From Dickeya poaceiphila (GTDB taxonomy: Bacteria > Pseudomonadota > Gammaproteobacteria > Enterobacterales > Enterobacteriaceae): a DNA stretch of 64,000 nt. The translations under genes and the position numbers were made by a program. Positions 30,453-39,400 of this stretch are shown here, piece after piece; positions within the stretch are counted from its first letter, which is position 1; each line of letters starts with the position of its first letter. Under the pieces are notes generated by a model. That model saw nothing but the letters and a program-made list of their open reading frames with translations, made no database searches and was not told the DNA's origin. The stretch spans positions 4,154,001-4,218,000 of the forward strand of contig NZ_CP042220.2 of assembly GCF_007858975.2 (NCBI RefSeq). Reading direction: 5' to 3'.

Positions 30453-31274
30453 ATGAAAGTATTTATTTCTGCGGATATCGAAGGCATCGCGGGTGTAATG
30501 CGCCCGGAACAGTGCAGCCCCGGCACGCCGGAACACCAGATCGCGCGCGGGCTGATGGAGCAGGAAGTGAACGCCGCCATCGAAGGCGCGTTTGCCGGAG
30601 GCGCCAGCGAGGTGGTAGTGGCCGACAGTCATGCCGCCATGACCAACCTGCGCGCTGAACATATCGACCCACGCGCCCGGCTGGTGCAGGGCAAACCGCG
30701 CGGTTTGTCGATGGTGGAAGGGCTGCAACAGCAGCAATTCGATGGCCTGATGTTTATCGGCTACCACAGCGCCGCCGGAGAACATGGCGTGCTGGCGCAC
30801 ACCATTAATGGCCGGGCGTTCTACCGGGTGCGCATCAACGGCGAAGTGATGGGCGAAAGCGACATCTACGCCGCGGCTGGCGCTGAACTCAACACCCCGC
30901 TGTGGCTGGTCAGTGGCGACGACACACTGCAAAGCTGGATCAACCGCTACTACCCGGCAGCCAACTACGCCTGCGTGAAACGCGCCATTTCTCAGACCGC
31001 GGCAGAATCGCTCAGCCCGGAAGCCGCGCGCAACGCTATCCGGCTGGCGGCGACGCAAGCGGTGCAACAGGCGCATAAAGAAACCACTACCCGTTTGCAG
31101 CCGCCGTATGAACTGGAGCTGATGGTCGCCAAACCGGTGCTGGCAGACCTGTTCTGCCTGATTCCGGGCGTCATCCGCAAAGACGCGGTCACCGTGGGCT
31201 ATCAGTCGCCCACCATCGCGCCAGTCATCAGCCTGCTGGGCGCCTTTTCCTATCTGGCGACCACGCAGAATTAA
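30453..31274 (+). CDS. M55 family D-aminopeptidase (DppA type)
   Basis: 273 aa. The N-terminus MKVFISADIEGIAG carries the DxE zinc ligands of the M55 family (D8, E10). Further family motifs are VADSHAAMTNLRAE near residue 52 and FIGYHSAAGEHGVLAHT near residue 102. The Bacillus subtilis DppA relative is a D-Ala-D-Ala/D-Ala-Gly-Gly aminopeptidase that forms a decamer. Cytoplasmic. Thirty-one bp after the S58 gene and thirty before the isoaspartyl peptidase. Confidence 0.88.
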   Translation: MKVFISADIEGIAGVMRPEQCSPGTPEHQIARGLMEQEVNAAIEGAFAGGASEVVVADSHAAMTNLRAEHIDPRARLVQGKPRGLSMVEGLQQQQFDGLMFIGYHSAAGEHGVLAHTINGRAFYRVRINGEVMGESDIYAAAGAELNTPLWLVSGDDTLQSWINRYYPAANYACVKRAISQTAAESLSPEAARNAIRLAATQAVQQAHKETTTRLQPPYELELMVAKPVLADLFCLIPGVIRKDAVTVGYQSPTIAPVISLLGAFSYLATTQN

Positions 31275-31304
31275 TGCCCTGAACATTAAGGAAGTACATC
31301 CAGG

Positions 31305-32279
31305 ATGAAACCGGTTATTGTAATTCATGGCGGCGCGGGTGCGCTCAGCCGCACCGCGATGGACAGCGAAAAAGAACAACGCTATCGCGCCGCGTTGCAG
31401 GCGATTGTCACCTGTGGGCAGGAGATTCTGGCTGCCAACGGCAGCGCGCTGGATGCCGTCACCGAAGCCGTACGTTTGCTGGAAGAGTGCCCGTTGTTCA
31501 ATGCCGGCAAAGGTGCCGTGTTTACCCACCGTGGCACCCACGAACTGGACGCCAGCATCATGGATGGCCGCTCGCTGGAAGCGGGTGCTATTGCCGGGGT
31601 TAACCACATCCGCAATCCGATTCTGGCAGCCCGTGCGGTGCTGGAGTGCAGTCCGCACGTGATGTTCACCGCAGAAGGCGCAGAAGCATTCGCCCGTGAG
31701 CAAGGGCTGGAGATGGTCGAGCCGGATTTTTTCTCTACTGATGAACGCTACCAGCAGTTGCTGAAAGCACAGGCAGGTGATGGAAAGATCCTGCTGGATC
31801 ACGACGGTGAACGCCAGATGCAGGGCGCCGATCCGCTCGATCCGGATCGCAAATTCGGTACGGTCGGCGCCGTGGCGCTGGACGCCGCCGGTAATCTGGC
31901 AGCGGCGACCTCCACTGGCGGCATGACCAACAAACGCGCCGGACGTGTCGGCGACTCCCCCATCATCGGCGCCGGCTGCTACGCCAACAACCGCACCGTC
32001 GCCGTCTCCTGTACCGGCACCGGCGAAGTATTTATGCGAACCGTCGCCGCCTATGACGTCTCGGCGCTGATGGAATACGGCAATCTGCCGCTGTCGCAGG
32101 CCGCTGATAATGTCGTGATGAAAAAAGTGCTGGCGCTGGGCGGCAGCGGCGGGCTTATCGCCGTTGACCATCAGGGCAATATCGCACTGCCGTTTAACAG
32201 CGAAGGCATGTACCGCGGCTACGGTTACATCGGCGAGGAAGCGGTAGTGGGGATTTACCGGGAAGGAAGCTGCACATAA
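31305..32279 (+). CDS. iaaA: Isoaspartyl peptidase / L-asparaginase (Ntn hydrolase)
   Basis: 324 aa. MKPVIVIHGGAGALSR is the N-terminal signature of plant-type asparaginases. The autocleavage site is Gly185-Thr186 in KFGTVGAVALDAAGN, giving the Thr nucleophile, followed by TSTGGMTNKRAGRVGDSPII. The enzyme hydrolyses beta-aspartyl dipeptides and has weak asparaginase activity. In E. coli iaaA lies directly ahead of gsiABCD; here it is at the distal end of the operon, which supports the GsiABCD-type label for the transporter. The last 25 bp overlap the convergent adaptor gene on the other strand. Confidence 0.88.
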   Translation: MKPVIVIHGGAGALSRTAMDSEKEQRYRAALQAIVTCGQEILAANGSALDAVTEAVRLLEECPLFNAGKGAVFTHRGTHELDASIMDGRSLEAGAIAGVNHIRNPILAARAVLECSPHVMFTAEGAEAFAREQGLEMVEPDFFSTDERYQQLLKAQAGDGKILLDHDGERQMQGADPLDPDRKFGTVGAVALDAAGNLAAATSTGGMTNKRAGRVGDSPIIGAGCYANNRTVAVSCTGTGEVFMRTVAAYDVSALMEYGNLPLSQAADNVVMKKVLALGGSGGLIAVDHQGNIALPFNSEGMYRGYGYIGEEAVVGIYREGSCT

Positions 32280-33556
32280 CCGGTTAGCCCCTGTGCTTCC
32301 AGACCCTGTATTTCCACGCCCTGCAACACCGACTGACCAGGCGTGACAGGCACGTTGACGACAGCAGCCTGCGGCGTTGCACGATAACGTACGTAACGCC
32401 GGCCCTGTTCATCGGTCTGTATCGCCTGTGGCGCAACGGCAATCCCCTGCTCATTGCGATACAAAATCACCGCCAGCCGGGCGCTCATGCCAAGGCGCAC
32501 TGGCTGACTGCGTTCTGACAGCGGACTGTCAATGGCAACCACCACATCGTAATACGCTCCGGTACCTTGCCCTTCCGTGGCATTGGTCTGCATGGCGATA
32601 GTAGCGATATGCCCATCCAGCACCTGCCCGGCAAAACCATCGCCGCTAATTTGTACTGGCATACCTTCTCGTAACAGATGCAGATCCGTTTCTTCTACCC
32701 GCGTCAGCACCTCAAAGTGATCCTGCCCGATAACCGTCAACAGCGGGACTCCCGGCGTCACCGCGATGCCCGGTTGTACCATCATCGGTTTGTTGCTCTG
32801 TGGCGTGGCCGCTCGCACAATAAACCCCGCTACCGGGGCGACGACGTCACGCCGTGCATACATCGCCTCCAGCGTCTGATAACGCGACTGCGCGTTAAGC
32901 AGCTCCATCTCGGCAATCTTGCGCTCTTCTCCCTGCCCACGAGCCAGTATCGCCGTCAATTCTTCTTGTGCGCTGATCACATCCTGACGCTGGGTGCTCA
33001 CCTGCTGCATCAGTGTGTCAACCTCCATGCGAGCGACAATACCCCGTGCGAACAGCGCCTGCGTATCACGCAAACTGGCCTCGGTCTGGCTAAGCGACTG
33101 TCTGGCATGGCTTAACGCACGCCGTGCACGGGCCACGTCGGTACTGCTGTCCCATTGGCGTAATTGTTGTACCTCGCGCTGCACCTTCAGTACGTCGGCC
33201 TCGGCCTGCCGCATCTGAATGACCAGCTGTGCCGGGTCCAGCGTCAGCAAGATTTGTCCTTTCTCAACCTGCTGCCCTTCTTGTACCCGCACCTCACGAA
33301 CCACGCCTTCAAATGGGGCTGTCAGCGTGATGCGCGTCGCCGCCTGAATTTGCCCGACCAGACCCAGCTGGGTTTCCAGACGCTGTGGCGCAATGGGCAC
33401 CCAGCGTTCCGATGCCGCTGTTGCCGTTAAGTCTGACGGCGGCGTCCACCACCGCCAGAGCACAACAAGCAGCGCTATTACCAGCAGGATGGTCAGGAAC
33501 CTTGCGATACCGCCTGATGGCAGCGCCCACTGTTTAGGTGTCAAAAATTTAATCAT
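32255..33556 (-). CDS. Periplasmic adaptor (HlyD/MacA-like membrane fusion protein)
   Basis: 433 aa. One N-terminal membrane anchor (residues ~18-38) is followed by a split lipoyl/barrel-sandwich domain (TAPFEGVVREVRVQEGQQVE near residue 79 and VVAPVAGFIVRAATP near residue 236). A long alpha-hairpin coiled coil lies between them (residues ~110-230), then a beta-barrel domain. It would bridge the inner-membrane ABC pump to the outer-membrane channel. Last gene of a minus-strand four-gene operon, overlapping the channel gene by 8 bp and convergent with iaaA (25-bp overlap). Confidence 0.87.
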   Translation of the reverse strand: MIKFLTPKQWALPSGGIARFLTILLVIALLVVLWRWWTPPSDLTATAASERWVPIAPQRLETQLGLVGQIQAATRITLTAPFEGVVREVRVQEGQQVEKGQILLTLDPAQLVIQMRQAEADVLKVQREVQQLRQWDSSTDVARARRALSHARQSLSQTEASLRDTQALFARGIVARMEVDTLMQQVSTQRQDVISAQEELTAILARGQGEERKIAEMELLNAQSRYQTLEAMYARRDVVAPVAGFIVRAATPQSNKPMMVQPGIAVTPGVPLLTVIGQDHFEVLTRVEETDLHLLREGMPVQISGDGFAGQVLDGHIATIAMQTNATEGQGTGAYYDVVVAIDSPLSERSQPVRLGMSARLAVILYRNEQGIAVAPQAIQTDEQGRRYVRYRATPQAAVVNVPVTPGQSVLQGVEIQGLEAQGLTGYVQLPSR

Positions 33557-35027
33557 TTAACGCGATATCCCAACTTTCCAGTGTGGTGCCAAGCGTTTGG
33601 TCCAGCATCGCCTGCGCATTCAGGTAGCTAATCAACGCATTGAGTCGTGCATTTTCCGCATTGCGCAAATCGTTTTCGAAACTCAGTACCTGAAAGTTGC
33701 TGGAGCGGCCAGCCGTCAGCTTTTCCCGCTCTATTTCCAGCTTACGGCGCGACAAATCGCGGGCGCGCTGGGCGATTTCAAACTGACGCCAGCGCACCCC
33801 GATAGCCCTGACCGCGTTAGTCACATCGCGCTCAAGTTGCTGGCGCGCTTCTGCCAGTTGCAACGCCTGATTGCGTACCCTGACCTGTGCCTGAATATCC
33901 GCCTGCTGGCGGCTCATATCCCCAATCGGGATATCTACCTGCACCCCAACATAGTTTTCCCAGGTGCGCGAATGGCCGCTCACGGTATTGCTGTCGCTCA
34001 CCTGACTGCGCCCCCCCACCAGCGACACATCCCACAACCGCTCGTTACGCGCCACCGTCAGATTGATCTGAGCCTGTTCCGCGCCAATCAATTGGCTCAG
34101 ATAAGTCGGCTGAGATGCCTGCGCCTGCCTGAGCGCCTGAGCGGCATCGACATCAATACGCGATGCCTGCATGGCATCCGTCGCCACAATCGGCGTGTTC
34201 AGGCCAAGAGCCAGCAACTGCAATAGCGCCAGCCGGCTGGTCTCCTGCTGATTACGCGCCTCTTCATAACTGAGTTCCTGAGTGGCGACTTCGGCTTCGG
34301 TTTGCACTATCTCAAATTCCGCCATCCGGCCTGCGGCAATCATCGCCCGGTTGACATCCAGCAGTTGCCGCGCCCGTTCCAGTGCATCCTGTGCTATCTG
34401 CACCTGTTCTTGCGCCCGCAGTAAATCACGATACGCGATGATGACCTGGGTGATCGTCTGCGAGACGGTCGATTTCAGGCCCAGCCGGTTCATCTGCTCC
34501 GTCAGTTGCGCCAGCCGCACCGGCGCGGCGGCAACATCCCGGCCTGCGCCACGCAGTAGTGGCTGGATAACGGAAATATTCGCGCCATCGTTACGCGATA
34601 CCCCGGCGACATCCGCCTGCGTATGGCGTACGGTCCAGCCCAGGCTCATGCGCGTACCGTAGGGCGTAAGCAAGGTGGAGGTGGGCGTCAGGCTGCCCTG
34701 TCGATAACTATCCGCCTGATTTCGCGCCGACAAATAGCTGCCACTGAGCGCCAGCTTGGGGGTAAAACGGTCTTCAGCCACCCGCAGATCAAATTTCTGC
34801 GCCACCCGGTCAAGGTAGGCGCTGCGAATAGCGCGGTTATCACGTAGCCCAAGATAGATCGCGTCACTGAGTGTCAGTTCAATACGCTGGGCATTCGGCA
34901 AAGCGTTGGCTGAGAATGACGAGGAGCCTGCACGGGTTGCCTGCGACGGGTTCAGGGCCGCCGCGGCAAAGCCTGCAGGAACAGTCAGCAACACCATCAG
35001 CGATAACAGGCGCACATTATTCATCAC
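33549..35027 (-). CDS. Outer-membrane efflux protein (TolC-like)
   Basis: 492 aa. A signal peptide (LLSLMVLLTVPAGFAAAA) is followed by the two internally repeated halves of the TolC/OEP fold, rich in long amphipathic helices (QIAQDALERARQLLDVNRAM; LQLAEARQQLERDVTNAVRA). It should form a trimeric channel through the outer membrane and periplasm. A second ATG is the next codon. It overlaps both neighbours (8 bp with the adaptor, 11 bp with the permease), so the four genes form one tightly coupled unit. Confidence 0.87.
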   Translation of the reverse strand: MMNNVRLLSLMVLLTVPAGFAAAALNPSQATRAGSSSFSANALPNAQRIELTLSDAIYLGLRDNRAIRSAYLDRVAQKFDLRVAEDRFTPKLALSGSYLSARNQADSYRQGSLTPTSTLLTPYGTRMSLGWTVRHTQADVAGVSRNDGANISVIQPLLRGAGRDVAAAPVRLAQLTEQMNRLGLKSTVSQTITQVIIAYRDLLRAQEQVQIAQDALERARQLLDVNRAMIAAGRMAEFEIVQTEAEVATQELSYEEARNQQETSRLALLQLLALGLNTPIVATDAMQASRIDVDAAQALRQAQASQPTYLSQLIGAEQAQINLTVARNERLWDVSLVGGRSQVSDSNTVSGHSRTWENYVGVQVDIPIGDMSRQQADIQAQVRVRNQALQLAEARQQLERDVTNAVRAIGVRWRQFEIAQRARDLSRRKLEIEREKLTAGRSSNFQVLSFENDLRNAENARLNALISYLNAQAMLDQTLGTTLESWDIALND

Positions 35028-36237
35028 GCAGCGCCCTGACAGGTTGCAGACGGGCCGCCGCCAGCGCCGGATTCAGGCCAAAAAACAGCCCAGCCAGCAC
35101 CGAGCTGCCCACGCCCAATAACAACGAGAGTGGTGCAAAGACAAACCCCGCCCAGCCGGAAACCACCACAAACAGCCAGGCCGCCCCCACTCCGGCCAGC
35201 GCGCCCAGCAGCGCCCCCGCGGTAGTCAGAGCGACAGCTTCCAGCAGGAACAGACTGGCGATGTCGCGGGGCCGGGCGCCCAACGCCATTCGCACCCCTA
35301 TTTCCCGGCGACGTTCGGCCACATTCATGAGCATGACGTTCATCACCCCCACCCCGCCGACAATCAGAGAGATGCCGCCCAGCCCCGCCAGCAGCCAGGA
35401 AAACAGGCGCGACTGCTGCGCAATGCCTGCCAGCAGTTGCTGTGGAATTTGCACCTCGATTTGCTGGCCCGGCAGTAACAACTGAAGTTGCGACCGCACT
35501 TGAGAGGCGACCTGTTCCAGCGTTTCGCCAGACCGGTTGCGCATCAACACAGTGTTGATGTTGGGCGCAGGAATCAGACGACTCATCCCCTCGATGGGCA
35601 CCAGAATGCTGTCATCAACCGAAACCGTCAGCAAAGGATTCTGCCCACGGGGTTGTAAAATGCCGACCACCTGAAAGAGATAGCCCCCCAGTTGTACTCG
35701 CGTGCCGGGAACCACCTGTACCCCTTTGGCCGCCAGTTCATCCACCAGATGGGCGCCGATGACCGCATGGGTACTGTGCGCATCAAACGCGCTTAGAAAA
35801 CGCCCCTGCGCCAGTTGCAAATCCAGTACCGATGACAAAGCAGGGTTGACCCCTGCCAGCACGGTGTTGACGCTGCGCCCTCCAATGCGTGACGCCATTG
35901 AGGTGATAATCAGCGCCGAGGCGGCGCGGATATCCGGCACCGCCTGCGGTAACGCTGCCATATCCGGCAATGTCGCCGGATAGACCGGCATCTGGCGACC
36001 AACCGGCACTTGCACCGTCGCTACCAGCAGGTCGCTGCCCATATTCCGGAATACCGCCATCGCCTGCGCTTCGGCATTGTGACCAATATTAATCAGCGCC
36101 ACTACCGCACCACATCCCACCGCAATCCCTGACAATGCCAGCACCGCACGCCGCCCAAGCAGGCGCAAGCTCTCCAATGGTTCACTCAACTGTTGGCGCA
36201 AAGAAGGGCCATACGCCGACAACCGCTCACGCATCAC
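35017..36237 (-). CDS. MacB-like ABC exporter permease
   Basis: About 406 aa. The first transmembrane helix (AVLALSGIAVGCGAVVALI) lies near residue 33. A large periplasmic MacB_PCD domain follows, then a three-helix FtsX bundle with LIVGGVGVMNVMLMNVAERR near residue 287 and RREIGVRMALGARPRDI. Such permeases do not translocate through the membrane; they drive periplasmic substrates outward by mechanotransmission. The ATG at 36237 has GGGAG 7 nt upstream and is preferred to 36258. In MacB the ATPase is fused to this part; here it is a separate upstream gene overlapping by 11 bp. Confidence 0.87.
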   Translation of the reverse strand: MMRERLSAYGPSLRQQLSEPLESLRLLGRRAVLALSGIAVGCGAVVALINIGHNAEAQAMAVFRNMGSDLLVATVQVPVGRQMPVYPATLPDMAALPQAVPDIRAASALIITSMASRIGGRSVNTVLAGVNPALSSVLDLQLAQGRFLSAFDAHSTHAVIGAHLVDELAAKGVQVVPGTRVQLGGYLFQVVGILQPRGQNPLLTVSVDDSILVPIEGMSRLIPAPNINTVLMRNRSGETLEQVASQVRSQLQLLLPGQQIEVQIPQQLLAGIAQQSRLFSWLLAGLGGISLIVGGVGVMNVMLMNVAERRREIGVRMALGARPRDIASLFLLEAVALTTAGALLGALAGVGAAWLFVVVSGWAGFVFAPLSLLLGVGSSVLAGLFFGLNPALAAARLQPVRALRDE

Positions 36238-36931
36238 TCTGCTCCCAAATACGGCCATCGCGCACCTGAATACAGCGCTGCATACGCCCGGCTACGCTGT
36301 TATCGTGCGTCACCATCACCAACGTCACGGCCTGCTCACGATTAAGCGTTAACAGCAGGTCGATAATCTCTTGTGCGGTTTGGCTATCGAGATTGCCGGT
36401 CGGCTCATCGGCCAGCAGCAGTGCCGGTTCGCCTGCCAGCGCACGGGCTATCGCCACACGCTGACGCTGCCCACCGGATAAGTCAGCCGGGCGATGATGA
36501 TAACGCCCGGTCAACCCAACACGTGCCAGTTGCTCACACGCCCTCTGCCGCGCCAACGGGCGAGCCACACCGCGGTAGTACAGCGGCAGGGCAACATTGT
36601 CCTGAAGGGTGAGCCGGGGCAGCAGGTTAAAACTTTGGAACACGAATCCGATAGCCTGATTACGCATCACTGCCCGTTCATCGGCGCTCGCTTGCGTCAT
36701 ATCATTACCCGCCAGCCACAGGCGGCCAGAAGTGGGTTGGTCCAACAACCCGATGATGTTCAGTAAGGTGCTTTTACCCGAACCCGATGCGCCGATGATG
36801 GCGCAGGATTGTCCTTTGGGAATAGACAATGAGACATCATGCAGTACAGGTTGCACCGCCGATGTCCCTGCCGCATAGGCATAAGTGATGTGTTCTAAAC
36901 AAAGAGAATCCGTTGTGCCAGCCTCAGGCAT
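36227..36931 (-). CDS. MacB/LolD-type ABC exporter ATPase
   Basis: 234 aa. Walker [13 protein letters not shown] near residue 47, Q-loop [10 protein letters not shown], signature [15 protein letters not shown] near residue 151, Walker [13 protein letters not shown] and the H-loop MVTHD are all present. The DEPTGNLD form is typical of MacB/LolD/FtsE ATPases. First gene of the exporter operon. It begins 96 bp downstream of the last tandem paralogue on the same strand, with no obvious terminator between, so co-transcription with the tandem genes is plausible. Confidence 0.88.
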   Translation of the reverse strand: MPEAGTTDSLCLEHITYAYAAGTSAVQPVLHDVSLSIPKGQSCAIIGASGSGKSTLLNIIGLLDQPTSGRLWLAGNDMTQASADERAVMRNQAIGFVFQSFNLLPRLTLQDNVALPLYYRGVARPLARQRACEQLARVGLTGRYHHRPADLSGGQRQRVAIARALAGEPALLLADEPTGNLDSQTAQEIIDLLLTLNREQAVTLVMVTHDNSVAGRMQRCIQVRDGRIWEQSDA

Positions 36932-37027
36932 CCTGTCCTTTATCCTTTTACTATTCCCGCGCGTTTCCCCGTAACCGTAACCGCCGCTCAGGCATTTGGC
37001 AAATCAATACAAGCAGATATCAGCGTA

Positions 37028-37795
37028 TCAACCGAGACGGGGTGTCGCTTTCGCCTGCTCCGCCCGTAGCGCCAGCGCGTTCAGTAACGGGCGCAGCGCC
37101 TCCTGCTGCCGGGTGATATCATCATCACTGCCGCCCTGCTGGATTAGCGTCATCAGTTGCGAGGCATAGCCATCCGGCAGTTGCGCTTCTTCTATCGCCG
37201 GCAGCGACTGGTAGTGATCCAGTATTGATTTATAGGTACTGGCCGATACCCGTCCTTTACTGTTGTATTCCTCCATTATTCTGGCAACGGCTGCTCGCTT
37301 CCATGCCTGATTCTGATCATAAGATTCCTGCCAGGCGGCGCGGCGCTCATTAACGGTAAACGCCCCGCTGTCGTCATAGGTGATCAACGCCAGTTGCTCA
37401 CGGGACAGGCCTTTAAACGGATTGGGTCCTTTACCATTCGCAAAATCGGTGGCCTGCTTTGCCTGCGCCAGCCGCTGCGGGTCCGCTGAATCCGGCACCT
37501 CGGCGTCATAGGCGTCTTTATTCTGGTTGTAACCGGGTCCCAGCAGTTTATCGAGGGTCGCATCGGCTATCGCCGCCAGACCACGCCGGTCAGTGCCGGC
37601 ATCGCGTGCCGCGGCGCGTATAGCCGCCTCACTGAGCAGCCGCGCCATACCGGAAAGCTGCGCCCCGCCATTGCCGGGTGCCTGTGCGGCGCTCGCCGGT
37701 TCACCGGTGACGGGTGCCGCCGCTGACGGGCGGGCCGGCGCGGTAGCCTGACCATACGCCGCCGCAGCGGAATTCAGGGTGTGAATAGTGGTCAT
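37028..37795 (-). CDS. Tandem paralogue 4 (last in transcription order), uncharacterised protein
   Basis: 255 aa, function unknown. An Ala/Pro-rich, probably disordered N-terminus (residues ~10-50) precedes a helical region with GPGYNQNKDAYDAEVPDSAD, GPNPFKGLSREQLALITYDD and a well-conserved C-terminal helical tail. No cysteine, no signal peptide and no membrane segment. Closest to the exporter operon. It differs from its sisters in a patch at residues ~155-182 (RAAVARIMEEYNSKG) and in its last residues (TPRLG). An AGGAG ribosome site lies 9 nt before the ATG. Possible roles: exported effector or toxin, or a cytosolic stress protein; neither can be shown from sequence. Confidence 0.8.
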   Translation of the reverse strand: MTTIHTLNSAAAAYGQATAPARPSAAAPVTGEPASAAQAPGNGGAQLSGMARLLSEAAIRAAARDAGTDRRGLAAIADATLDKLLGPGYNQNKDAYDAEVPDSADPQRLAQAKQATDFANGKGPNPFKGLSREQLALITYDDSGAFTVNERRAAWQESYDQNQAWKRAAVARIMEEYNSKGRVSASTYKSILDHYQSLPAIEEAQLPDGYASQLMTLIQQGGSDDDITRQQEALRPLLNALALRAEQAKATPRLG

Positions 37796-37821
37796 AAGAC
37801 GTCGCTCCTGTCCATCGGCTG

Positions 37822-38589
37822 TCAGGGCTGGGTCACAGTCGCTTTCGCCTGCTCCGCCCGCAGCGCCAGCGCGTTCAGTAACGGGCGCAGCGCCTCCTGC
37901 TGCCGGGTGATATCATCATCACTGCCGCCCTGCTGGATCAGCGTCATCAGTTGCGAGGCATAGCCATCCGGCAGTTGCGCTTCTTCTATCGCCGGCAGCG
38001 ACTGGTAGTGATCCAGTATCGATTTATAGGTACTGGCCGATACCCGTCCTTTGCGCTCATCTTCCTCATTCATTTTGGCAATTACCGCATGTTTCCATGC
38101 CTCTTCCTGGTCATACGCTTCTCTCCAGGCAGCCCGACGCTCATTAACGGTAAACGCCCCGCTGTCGTCATAAGTGATCAGCGCCAGTTGCTCGCGGGAC
38201 AGACCTTTAAACGGATTGGGTCCTTTACCATTAAGCAGATCAGTAGCCTGCTTTGCCTGCGCCAGCCGCTGCGGGTCCGCTGAATCCGGCACCTCGGCGT
38301 CATAGGCGTCTTTATTCTGGTTGTAACCGGGTCCCAGCAGTTTATCGAGGGTTGCATCGGCTATCGCCGCCAGACCACGCCGGTCGGTGCCGGCATCGCG
38401 GGCCGCAGCGCGTATCGCCGCCTCACTGAGCAGCCGCGCCATACCGGAGAGCTGCGCCCCGCCATTGCCGGGTGCCTGCGCGGCGTTCGCCGGTTCACCG
38501 GCGCCGGGCGCCGCCGCTGACGGGCGCGCCGGCGCGGTAGCCTGACCATACGCCGCCACGCTGGAATTCAGGGTGTTAATGGTGGTCAT
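37822..38589 (-). CDS. Tandem paralogue 3, uncharacterised protein
   Basis: 255 aa, over 85% identical by eye to its neighbours and with the same layout: low-complexity Ala/Pro N-terminus, conserved core, helical C-terminus. In the variable patch it reads WREAYDQEEAWKHAVIAKMN. It has LLNGKG where copies 1 and 4 have FANGKG. The start is set at MTTINTLNS (38589) because AGGAG lies 9 nt upstream; the frame stays open 10 codons further, but that part is the inter-gene spacer. A 26-bp spacer separates it from the next gene. Confidence 0.8.
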   Translation of the reverse strand: MTTINTLNSSVAAYGQATAPARPSAAAPGAGEPANAAQAPGNGGAQLSGMARLLSEAAIRAAARDAGTDRRGLAAIADATLDKLLGPGYNQNKDAYDAEVPDSADPQRLAQAKQATDLLNGKGPNPFKGLSREQLALITYDDSGAFTVNERRAAWREAYDQEEAWKHAVIAKMNEEDERKGRVSASTYKSILDHYQSLPAIEEAQLPDGYASQLMTLIQQGGSDDDITRQQEALRPLLNALALRAEQAKATVTQP

Positions 38590-38615
38590 AAGACGTCGCT
38601 CCTGTCCGTCCGCTG

Positions 38616-39374
38616 TCACGTGGTCGCTTTCGCCTGCTCCGCCCGCAGCGCCAGCGCGTTCAGTAACGGACGCAGCGCCTCCTGCTGCCGGGTGAGAGCA
38701 TCATCACTGCCGCCCTGCTGAATTAGCGTCATCAGCTGCGAGGCATAGCCACTCGGCAACCGAGCTTCTTCTATCGCTGGCAGCGACTGGTAGTGATCAA
38801 GCATCAATTTATAGGTACTGGCCGATACCCGCCCTTCGCGCTCATCTTCCGCTTTCATTTTGGCAAACATTGCTTCGCTCCAAGCTTTTTCCCGGTAATA
38901 TGTTTCTTCCCAGGCGGCCCGGCGCTCATTAACGGTAAACGCCCCGCTGTCGTCATAGGTGATCAGCGCCAGTTGCTCGCGGGACAGGCCTTTAAACGGA
39001 TTGGGTCCTTTACCATTAAGCAGATCAGTAGCCTGCTTTGCCTGCGCCAGCCGCTGCGGGTCCGCTGAATCCGGCACTTCGGCGTCATAGGCGGCCTTGT
39101 TCTGGTTGTAACCGGGTCCCAACAATTTATCGAGGGTCGCATCGGCTATCGCCGCCAGACCACGCCGGTCAGTGCCGGCGTCGCGTGCCGCGGCACGTAT
39201 CGCCGCCTCACTGAGCAGCCGCGCCATACCGGAGAGCTGCGCCCCGCCATTGCCAGGTGCCTGTGCGGCGTTCGCCGGTTCACCGGCGCCGGGCGCCGCC
39301 GCTGACGGGCGGGCCGGCGCGGTAGCCTGACCATACGCCGCAGAAACAGAATTCAGGGTATTGATAGTGCTCAT
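38616..39374 (-). CDS. Tandem paralogue 2, uncharacterised protein
   Basis: 252 aa, same family. It is the most divergent in the variable patch (WEETYYREKAWSEAMFAKMK) and in the C-terminal part (KLMLDHYQ, EEARLPSGYA, DDALTRQQ). It shares LLNGKG with paralogue 3. Start MSTINTLNS at 39374 with the same AGGAG-containing 26-bp spacer upstream. No cysteine, no export signal visible. Confidence 0.8.
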   Translation of the reverse strand: MSTINTLNSVSAAYGQATAPARPSAAAPGAGEPANAAQAPGNGGAQLSGMARLLSEAAIRAAARDAGTDRRGLAAIADATLDKLLGPGYNQNKAAYDAEVPDSADPQRLAQAKQATDLLNGKGPNPFKGLSREQLALITYDDSGAFTVNERRAAWEETYYREKAWSEAMFAKMKAEDEREGRVSASTYKLMLDHYQSLPAIEEARLPSGYASQLMTLIQQGGSDDALTRQQEALRPLLNALALRAEQAKATT

Positions 39375-39400
39375 AAGACGTCGCTCCTGTCCGTCCGCTG

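Noticed and set aside
30348..32171. A 607-codon minus-strand open frame opposite the M55 and isoaspartyl-peptidase genes
   Set aside because: It is the antisense of genes with intact catalytic motifs in GC-rich DNA, where long antisense frames are common; it shows no recognisable domain and begins and ends without signals.
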